Below, in pieces: positions 7,519 to 12,903 of a stretch of 25,027 nucleotides of DNA. Source of the DNA: Clostridia bacterium (GTDB lineage Bacteria > Bacillota > Clostridia > Oscillospirales > CAG-272); the NCBI GenBank assembly GCA_900768535.1, contig CAAGDE010000092.1, positions 1 through 25,027 on the forward strand. The letters are read 5' to 3'. The position numbers and the translations under genes are program-made. The notes under the pieces are model-generated. The model saw only the letters and a list, made by a program, of their open reading frames with translations. It was not told the DNA's origin and did no database searches. Position 1 is the first letter of the stretch. Each line of letters starts with the position of its first letter.

Positions 7519-7527
7519 TGGTATAAT
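7519..7527 (+). promoter_or_regulatory. Extended -10 promoter directed toward the 3' end of the second araC gene
   Basis: TG-G-TATAAT at 7519-7527 is a perfect extended -10 on the plus strand with no matching -35, as is typical of activator-dependent promoters. No plausible plus-strand gene follows before 8627, so a transcript from here would run antisense to the araC gene at 7554-8429. Confidence 0.45.
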
Positions 7528-7553
7528 AAATTTGCGGGTAGGGAGAGCTGTCA

Positions 7554-8429
7554 CTATTTGTTCGGCTTTACCTCCTGCTGCCAAACAATACGGCGGGAAA
7601 ATGTTTTCTTATAAACCGTTGGGGAAGCACCGAATCGCTTGCGAAACAGGCGGATGAAATTACAATAATCGGGGAAACCGGATTCCATGCAGGTATCCGT
7701 AACGCTTTTTCCTTCCTGTAAGAGCGTGCAGGCATTGGCAAGCCGTTTGTTTTCGATATACTGCCACGGCGCGATATGCAGGTATTCCCGAAACAGGCGC
7801 GAGAGGGTGGAGAGACTGAGAAAATGCCGTTCGGCAAGGTCGGAAAGACTTTGAATGGAACGGAAGTTTTCCTCAATATCGGTCAGCACATTCTCCAACT
7901 GTGTGGGAAATTTGACAAGTCCTTCCTCCGATGTTTCGCATTCCTTAATGTAAGTAAGAAATTCAAGCGCCAAGGCGTATTTCCGCAAGGCGTTGTCCGT
8001 GAGCGCGCAGGCGCGCATTTCCTGATGGATGCGCTCCAGTTGCACGCGGATTTCCTCGCTTGGAACCAATAGATTGTTATTCCCGAAGCCCCTGCGCAGA
8101 AATTCGTGAAAGAGCGATTCCGGTTCGGGGCGGAACCACAGGCACAGATAGTGATAGGAGGTCGGCGCGGTTACAATGCAGTTGTGAACCTCGTTCGGCT
8201 TGATGACAAGAATATTCCACGGCGCAACATGGTAAACATTCCGCTCAATCCGATAGTCCACATATCCTTTGGTCGGAATGCAGAATTCGAGCAAATCGTG
8301 AACATGAGGGGGAAAAGACCCCGGAGTGTACGGCTCGTCCCGCTCGGAGGAAAGAAACTGCGCATCGGTTTTCTGCAAATCAAAGCCCTTGGCTTCAAAG
8401 GTGATGGTTTGAGGAAGTTTTTCATCCAT
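7554..8429 (-). CDS. AraC-family regulator of the carbohydrate locus (291 aa)
   Basis: The N-terminal half is a cupin sensing domain with the metal/sugar-binding style P-P-H-V-H-D-L-L-E-F and the strand V-I-K-P-N-E-V-H-N-C. The C-terminal 100 residues are the AraC double helix-turn-helix, including L-S-D-L-A-E-R-H-F-L-S-L-S-T-L-S-R-L-F and V-T-D-T-C-M-E-S-G-F-P-D-Y-C-N-F-I-R-L-F, ending with G-A-S-P-T-V-Y-K-K. The frame is open to 8516, but ATG 8429 is preferred: AGGAGG (plus 8439-8444) sits nine bases upstream and the promoter at 8464-8492 would exclude the longer form. It is divergent from the secreted-protein gene at 8627, the first gene of the glycan locus, so it most likely controls that locus in response to a sugar. 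Confidence 0.93.
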   Translation of the reverse strand: MDEKLPQTITFEAKGFDLQKTDAQFLSSERDEPYTPGSFPPHVHDLLEFCIPTKGYVDYRIERNVYHVAPWNILVIKPNEVHNCIVTAPTSYHYLCLWFRPEPESLFHEFLRRGFGNNNLLVPSEEIRVQLERIHQEMRACALTDNALRKYALALEFLTYIKECETSEEGLVKFPTQLENVLTDIEENFRSIQSLSDLAERHFLSLSTLSRLFREYLHIAPWQYIENKRLANACTLLQEGKSVTDTCMESGFPDYCNFIRLFRKRFGASPTVYKKTFSRRIVWQQEVKPNK

Positions 8430-8463
8430 ATGTATATGCCTCCTGTCCCTGTTATCGCTTTTC

Positions 8464-8492
8464 ATTATACCGAGTTTGCGGATGGATTTCAA
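8464..8492 (-). promoter_or_regulatory. sigma-A promoter of the second araC gene
   Basis: On the minus strand TTGAAA (plus 8487-8492) and TATAAT (plus 8464-8469) are separated by 17 bases. This gives a leader of roughly 28 bases before ATG 8429. Confidence 0.8.
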
Positions 8493-8499
8493 TCCGCAA
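8476..8499. promoter_or_regulatory. 8-bp dyad overlapping the araC promoter, likely operator
   Basis: TTGCGGAT (8476-8483) is mirrored by ATCCGCAA (8492-8499) with an 8-base centre. One arm lies in the spacer and the other abuts the -35 of the minus-strand promoter. A protein bound here would block or modulate araC transcription, which fits autoregulation. The binding protein is not known. Confidence 0.5.
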
Positions 8500-8517
8500 G
8501 TCTGGATGTTCACCAAA

Positions 8518-8542
8518 AAGTAACAATATTGGAAGTTACTTC
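8518..8542. promoter_or_regulatory. Overlapping dyads AAGTAAC/GTTACTT and GAAGTTACTTC
   Basis: AAGTAAC (8518-8524) is mirrored by GTTACTT (8535-8541). The right half is itself a dyad, GAAGT-T-ACTTC (8532-8542). The site lies between the divergent genes, about 85-110 bases upstream of ATG 8627, where the operator of the glycan locus would be expected. I could not identify a convincing -10/-35 pair for the plus-strand gene. Confidence 0.4.
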
Positions 8543-8551
8543 TAAATGATT

Positions 8552-8592
8552 TTAAGAGCCGATACCTGTCTGTCCGCAGGCGAAGCTCTTGA
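8552..8592 (+). other. Leader hairpin upstream of the secreted-protein gene
   Basis: TTAAGAGC (8552-8559) pairs with GCTCTTGA (8585-8592) with one G-U wobble, and inside it CCTG (8565-8568) pairs with CAGG (8577-8580). It ends about 35 bases before ATG 8627. I do not recognise it as a known riboswitch class; it may stabilise the message. Confidence 0.4.
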
Positions 8593-8626
8593 GATAAAAA
8601 ACAAAAGCAAAGAAAGGAAATCTGTC

Positions 8627-9793
8627 ATGAAAAAAGTACTTGCTGTTTTGCTGACTCTTTGTATGCTCGCATCACTCGTGATTCTGCCGATCTCGGCGGA
8701 AGAAACCGAAACGCTTCCGAAGTGGGATTTCACCTCGCAGTCCGATCTGGGGCAGAGAGGCGAACTCTATCACACCGATCCGCTTCGCTTGGTTGGATTC
8801 TATAACGGAGCCAACGATGGTTGGAAGGATGAGAGCGGCAATGTCAGAAAGGGCTGCTATGACTTGAAGCACATTCAGAACTGGTCTCATACCACCCCCA
8901 ACTTTGGTGGAGAAGCCAACATTGACGGCGGCTATCATGCTACCCAAGTCATGCTCAGATGGGGATTCTCCGCGGTTGGAGTTATTTTCACTGCTCCGAA
9001 ATCCGGAACTGTAAAATTTGTTTATCACATGAGCGGTATTTCCGATGCGTCGAAATCTGCTACGCATTATCGTGGAGTTGGCGAACTGGCTTATGACCTT
9101 TCGTCTCACACCTATACTGCAGATGAAACGATTTCGCTGGATGGAAAGGTTCTTGCCGATGCAGTAGAGTATACGGTTGAAGTGACCGCGGGGGAAACGG
9201 TTTACCTGATGTTCGGCAAAAAGCAGAGCGAACTGGGCAATGTTGCGCATTATGCCAGCTTCTATATTGACTCCGTTGAGTACACATCACTGACGCATTA
9301 TCCGACCGAGGCAACGGTTCTCGGCATGGGTCTGGTGGCGGACGATACCCCGCGGGTGCGTTACATCGTGAAATTGAATGATGACATTGGCTACACCACC
9401 TATACTGCAACTCTGGCAGGTGAGAAAGTTCCGGTTGAAGTCAAGCAGATCATCGGCGAATATTCGGGCAGAACCTTTGCACAGACCGATTATGTCTACA
9501 GCTTCACTGTGGGTGTTCCCGCAAAGCAGATGACCGATGAGATTCTGCTGTCGATTAAGGGTAAAGATGACGCAGAGTTGCTGAGCGGTACTTCCTACAC
9601 CGTTGAGACCTATTGCCTGGCGCAGATTGAAACTGCGAAGAAGATTGGTGCAACTGCGGACGAGAAGAATGTTGGTAAGGTTTGCGCTTCTATGCTGCTC
9701 TACGGCTACATGGCACAGCAGAGATTCGGTTATAACACCGATCATATGCCCACAATCGACAAGGACTACATTACCGGTATTCTCCCTGACTGA
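8627..9793 (+). CDS. Secreted two-domain protein of unknown function (388 aa)
   Basis: A clear signal peptide (M-K-K-V-L-A-V-L-L-T, a hydrophobic core, then P-I-S-A before E-E-T, likely cut after residue 24) marks export. ATG 8627 follows an AAAGGA site; the longer frame back to 8546 runs into the leader hairpin and lacks sense. Mature residues about 30-230 are rich in beta strands with many Gly, Tyr, Trp and Thr and look like a carbohydrate-binding beta-sandwich. The last 150 residues form a second domain with V-R-Y-I-V-K-L, Y-S-F-T-V-G-V-P-A-K-Q-M-T-D and a helical end (K-V-C-A-S-M-L-L-Y-G-Y-M-A-Q-Q). I have no named family for either part. As first gene of the locus it may bind the target glycan at the surface. 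Confidence 0.85.
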   Translation: MKKVLAVLLTLCMLASLVILPISAEETETLPKWDFTSQSDLGQRGELYHTDPLRLVGFYNGANDGWKDESGNVRKGCYDLKHIQNWSHTTPNFGGEANIDGGYHATQVMLRWGFSAVGVIFTAPKSGTVKFVYHMSGISDASKSATHYRGVGELAYDLSSHTYTADETISLDGKVLADAVEYTVEVTAGETVYLMFGKKQSELGNVAHYASFYIDSVEYTSLTHYPTEATVLGMGLVADDTPRVRYIVKLNDDIGYTTYTATLAGEKVPVEVKQIIGEYSGRTFAQTDYVYSFTVGVPAKQMTDEILLSIKGKDDAELLSGTSYTVETYCLAQIETAKKIGATADEKNVGKVCASMLLYGYMAQQRFGYNTDHMPTIDKDYITGILPD

Positions 9794-9810
9794 CAGAGGG
9801 AGGATGCGAC

Positions 9811-9942
9811 ATGAGAAAAAATTACAAACATCCCGTGTGCGAAATACAAAAAATCGTGAACGAACAGGATATTCTGACTGCATCAACATCGTTTCCCGAA
9901 AAGGAAATTGAAGGCTTTGATCTGCCGGTAATCTGGAAATAG
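9811..9942 (+). CDS. 43-residue small protein with C-terminal G-F-D-L-P-V-I-W motif
   Basis: This short gene follows the secreted-protein stop by 17 bases and has a strong GAGGGAGGA site ending seven bases before ATG 9811, which argues that it is translated. The product begins M-R-K-N-Y-K-H-P-V-C-E-I-Q-K-I-V, has D-I-L-T-A-S in the middle and ends E-I-E-G-F-D-L-P-V-I-W-K. There is no signal peptide or membrane segment. A Y-x-x-P...E-I...D-I-L-T-A-S pattern recalls uncharacterised small proteins I associate with gut Clostridia, but I cannot name a family. Its last residues match the end of the lipoprotein at 10088-10369. It could be an accessory peptide, a processed peptide precursor or a binding tag; none of these is shown. 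Confidence 0.7.
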   Translation: MRKNYKHPVCEIQKIVNEQDILTASTSFPEKEIEGFDLPVIWK

Positions 9943-9972
9943 GATTGAGCTGTTGGGCAGTGCCGCGAAAAG

Positions 9973-9995
9973 CTCCGGGGCGAAATGCCCCGGAG
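9973..9995 (+). other. Strong intercistronic hairpin (9-bp perfect stem)
   Basis: CTCCGGGGC (9973-9981) pairs perfectly with GCCCCGGAG (9987-9995) around a GAAAT loop. It is not followed by a T-run, so it is more likely an RNA-stabilising or processing element than a terminator. A second dyad, GGGCGG (10025-10030)/CCGCCC (10052-10057), follows in the same 145-base gap. Confidence 0.65.
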
Positions 9996-10087
9996 ATCGG
10001 ACAGATCGCGGGTAACTGTGCCGTGGGCGGTAGCGAAAATCGAGTTGGTTGCCGCCCGAATCCGAACGAACAGAAAGGATGAAACTC

Positions 10088-10369
10088 ATGATAAAGCTAC
10101 GTTTTCTCTTTGCATTGATCCTTGCGATCTGCCTGCTTATGGGGCTTGCAACCGCCTGCTCCAAGACAACGAACCAATCGGAAAAGACCTCGCAAACCGA
10201 CCCTGCCGGAGCACCTTCTTCGGAAATTCCGTCCGGCTCTGTTGAAGTCCCGACGAAAAAGCCGACGGAGGATGGAACCAAAACTCCAACCGAAAAGCCG
10301 ACCGATGAGTCTGTTTCCGAGATTCCCGGCATTGAATTACCTGCTATTTGGGAAAAGGACGAAGCATAA
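10088..10369 (+). CDS. Small Thr/Pro-rich lipoprotein (93 aa) with C-terminal G-I-E-L-P-A-I-W motif
   Basis: The lipoprotein signal peptide M-I-K-L-R-F-L-F-A-L, hydrophobic core, then L-A-T-A-C24 would be lipidated at Cys24 and held at the outer face of the membrane. ATG 10088 is preferred over ATG 10079, because the GAAAGGA site (10073-10079) is eight bases from the former and overlaps the latter. The mature part is almost entirely linker (S, T, P, K, E rich, with K-P-T-E-D-G-T / E-K-P-T-D-E imperfect repeats). It ends in E-I-P-G-I-E-L-P-A-I-W-E-K-D-E-A. The only conserved-looking piece is this tail, shared with the 43-residue protein at 9811-9942. A lipid-anchored linker that presents a short C-terminal peptide is the simplest description; the partner is unknown. 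Confidence 0.75.
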   Translation: MIKLRFLFALILAICLLMGLATACSKTTNQSEKTSQTDPAGAPSSEIPSGSVEVPTKKPTEDGTKTPTEKPTDESVSEIPGIELPAIWEKDEA

Positions 10370-10372
10370 TTT

Positions 10373-11401
10373 ATGGAAACGAATCTGTATCTGACAGCCA
10401 ACCGCGCATTTGCGGACGGGATGGCTGATATGACCGACTATCTGCAAGGACTGATTGACGCAAACCCGAACCGAACGATTTTTCTCCCAGATGGGATTTG
10501 GCGCATCAGCCGCCCGCTTGTAACATCCGCCGCCGCAGATAAAAGCGTCTCGCTCAAACTTGCGGACTACGCGGTTCTCAAAGCCGATGAGCATTGGAAG
10601 TTAGGCGAACCGTTGGTTCGTTTGGGCGGACGCGATCCCGCGAAAAATCAAAATCTGGTGGGAAGCAACTATTCTTTTGTCGGCGGTGTATTGGATGGGA
10701 GCGGAATTGCGGACGGTATTTCCATCGATAGTGGACGCGAAACCGTAATCCGCGGGACATCTGTCAAGAATACGCGAATCGGAATCCATATCGCATACGG
10801 CGCAAACAACGGATCTTCGGATGCAGATATTTCCGATGTCAATATCATCGGCACGGGAAAACCGGATTCCATCGGAATTTATGCCGAGGGCTTTGACAAT
10901 ACCTTTACCAATATCCGCATCGGCTATGTCTGGACGGGTGTCCGCTTGGAATCCCGCGGGAATATGCTGCGGAATGTTCACCCGCTCTTTTACGGCGCGG
11001 ATTATACCGGATACGAAAACAGTATCGGCTTTTATGACCTTGCAGGATGCAACTGGTTTGACTTTTGCTACAGCGACCACTTCTGCACGGGATTCAGACT
11101 CAAGAACGGAATTCACGACAATTTCCACAATTGCTTCGCCTTTTGGTATGGGGATGGCGGCAGAGGAGCGGCTCATACCGCGACTGCTTTTGCCACGGAC
11201 GGAAGTTTCTGTTCCGATGTAACCAATTTCAAAGTGGGATTTCAGGATGACCGTCCCGCCTGTGTTCTCTCGGAGGGAGAGCGCGGTGGCGGAGGACATT
11301 TTCAGTTTATTTATATTGAGAACGAAAAAGAAACGATTCCGGGGGATGCGTACCGATTGCATTTGGTACACACTGAGACGGAAAGAAAGGTGAAACTATG
11401 A
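10373..11401 (+). CDS. Pectate-lyase-superfamily beta-helix protein without signal peptide (342 aa)
   Basis: The N-terminus has the beta-helix entry pattern of pectate lyase superfamily proteins (A-D-G-M-A-D-M-T-D-Y-L-Q...T-I-F-L-P-D-G-I-W-R-I-S-R-P-L near residues 13-50). It is followed by repeated short strands with Asn/Gly turns (V-G-S-N-Y-S-F-V-G-G-V-L-D-G-S-G, V-K-N-T-R-I-G-I-H-I and so on). No signal peptide is present, so it should act in the cytoplasm, unlike its lipoprotein neighbours. The start ATG 10373 has only a distant AAAGGA (10354-10359), and the gene follows the previous stop by three bases, so translation may depend on coupling. Its stop overlaps the next ATG. It may be a lyase or hydrolase on imported oligosaccharides; catalytic residues cannot be assigned. 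Confidence 0.75.
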   Translation: METNLYLTANRAFADGMADMTDYLQGLIDANPNRTIFLPDGIWRISRPLVTSAAADKSVSLKLADYAVLKADEHWKLGEPLVRLGGRDPAKNQNLVGSNYSFVGGVLDGSGIADGISIDSGRETVIRGTSVKNTRIGIHIAYGANNGSSDADISDVNIIGTGKPDSIGIYAEGFDNTFTNIRIGYVWTGVRLESRGNMLRNVHPLFYGADYTGYENSIGFYDLAGCNWFDFCYSDHFCTGFRLKNGIHDNFHNCFAFWYGDGGRGAAHTATAFATDGSFCSDVTNFKVGFQDDRPACVLSEGERGGGGHFQFIYIENEKETIPGDAYRLHLVHTETERKVKL

Positions 11402-12894
11402 AAAAGAACAGCATTATCCGTCTTGTTTGCCTGCTGTTGGCTCTGCTGACGCTTTGCGTGAGCGTCGCTTCCTGTAAAAAGGATAACAATCCGTCTCAGA
11501 ATACGGATGATAAAACGCAGGAGCCTTCATCGGATAACGGGACAGACACCGATGGACCTGTTGACTACCGAGGATTCCTTCCGACAGGTGACTATGGCAA
11601 CGAGGATTGTTGGATTTTTATGCCGAACCTGACGGAAGGCGATTTCTATGTGGATGAGAAAGAAGAAAATCCAACGGAATACCAACAGGCAATTGCCGTG
11701 CGAAACCGCAAAGTGGAGGATCGCCTGAATGTTGCGCTGATGTACAAGGTTGAGCCGACCCATGATATTTCGCAATATGTGAAGGTTTGTCTGAATGCGA
11801 ATACCTATAATTATGACATCATGTATTCCTTCTCTTGGTTTGGTCTGGAGGCGCAGGGGGCTTTTGAGAACCTTTACAACTACAGCAATATTATCAATTT
11901 CGAGAATCCTTACTGGGTGTCCTCGCTGAACCAAATGGCGACCATTAACAATCGGCTTTACGGCGCATACGGATACCTCACCATGTCGATGGTTTCCTCC
12001 GAGCAGGTCATTTTCTATAACGGAAACATTGCAAAGAATGTGTTTGAGGTAGACGATCAGTTTTATGCCGATGTGGAGAACAAAAACTGGACGCTGGAAA
12101 CCATGATGGGCTACATGAAGATGAACTCGTTGCAGTCCGGTGACGGGAATCCCGAATGGACATTTGAGGATTCTTACGGTCTCGGCTACAACCTTTGGAG
12201 CGGCAGAGCGTTGCTCTGGGGCGCAGGGTTGAAACTGGCGGAGTATGCGGACGGGGATGTGAACATTTTGACCCGCAGACCGAAAAACTCCGATATCTTT
12301 GATAAGGTTTATTCCTTCCTGCAGGATAATGACTGCAGTTGGTACAAAGGGAACGACAACAACGGCTACAGCGTGGATTGGGATACGGACTACAACCTGT
12401 TCATACAGGAGCGCGCGCTGTTTGAAGCAACCACCATCGGCTTTGCGCCTCGATTCAGTAAGGAAATGAAGAACTACGGAGTGCTTCCGATGCCGATGCT
12501 GGACAAGACGCAGGAGGATTACATCACCCCGATGCAGGGCGTGAACAACTTCTCGCTCTTCAAAGCCGGAACAAACAACGAAAAGGCGGCGAAGGTGCTG
12601 GAAGCCATGACCATTTATTCCTATTGTGATGTTTTGCCGCTTTACTATGAAAAGCAGTTGAAGCTCCAGTATCAGACCGATGGGCGGGCGGGGGCTATGC
12701 TCGATTTCATCCGTTCCAAGGTTAATGTCGACTTCATGTTTATGCACTCAGCTCATTTCGAGAGCCTTGCCAATGTCCCGTTTGAACTGATTCTTGCAAA
12801 GGACGGTAACTATGAGGGCGACATGGCGGGCAGGACCGACAGCCTGAACAAGGCAAAAGCCAAGTTCCTTGAAATCTATACCAAAGCGGAATAA
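11398..12894 (+). CDS. Extracellular solute-binding lipoprotein (498 aa), orphan
   Basis: The signal peptide ends in V-S-V-A-S-C26, a good lipobox, followed by a Ser/Asp/Thr linker to about residue 55. The rest resembles family 1 sugar-binding proteins of ABC importers: a large alpha/beta protein with Trp- and Tyr-rich segments (W-I-F-M-P-N-L, D-I-M-Y-S-F-S-W-F-G, L-L-W-G-A-G-L-K-L-A), a late G-V-N-N-F-S-L-F-K-A-G-T-N-N-E-K-A-A stretch and helices. ATG 11398 overlaps the preceding stop and has AAAGG (11386-11390) seven bases upstream. No permease or ATPase gene lies in this window. It may therefore share a transporter encoded elsewhere or act as a glycan-capture protein at the membrane. Confidence 0.82.
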   Translation: MKKNSIIRLVCLLLALLTLCVSVASCKKDNNPSQNTDDKTQEPSSDNGTDTDGPVDYRGFLPTGDYGNEDCWIFMPNLTEGDFYVDEKEENPTEYQQAIAVRNRKVEDRLNVALMYKVEPTHDISQYVKVCLNANTYNYDIMYSFSWFGLEAQGAFENLYNYSNIINFENPYWVSSLNQMATINNRLYGAYGYLTMSMVSSEQVIFYNGNIAKNVFEVDDQFYADVENKNWTLETMMGYMKMNSLQSGDGNPEWTFEDSYGLGYNLWSGRALLWGAGLKLAEYADGDVNILTRRPKNSDIFDKVYSFLQDNDCSWYKGNDNNGYSVDWDTDYNLFIQERALFEATTIGFAPRFSKEMKNYGVLPMPMLDKTQEDYITPMQGVNNFSLFKAGTNNEKAAKVLEAMTIYSYCDVLPLYYEKQLKLQYQTDGRAGAMLDFIRSKVNVDFMFMHSAHFESLANVPFELILAKDGNYEGDMAGRTDSLNKAKAKFLEIYTKAE

Positions 12895-12903
12895 GCAAAG
12901 CGT

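Larger units (their letters stand above)
7092..7553. other. 462-base AT-rich gene-free region
   Basis: No convincing gene was found in this stretch; the short open frames on both strands lack homology signals and ribosome binding sites. From left to right it holds the MATE promoter, a paired stretch CTCGTTT (7204-7210)/AAACGAG (7233-7239), the perfect palindrome at 7242-7289, a second dyad GGATGGT (7417-7423)/ACCATCC (7441-7447) with an inner GCA/TGC pair, a 9-base direct repeat at 21-base spacing and a plus-strand extended -10 promoter. The density of secondary structure is higher than elsewhere in the window. Confidence 0.7.

Noticed and set aside
7414..7614. A 66-codon plus-strand open frame crossing the possible AraC operator
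   Set aside because: It spans the promoter elements and the end of the minus-strand araC gene, with no ribosome binding site or recognisable sequence.
8546..8627. Longer start for the secreted protein at 8546
   Set aside because: It would place about 27 residues before a well-formed signal peptide and read through the leader hairpin; ATG 8627 has its own ribosome binding site.
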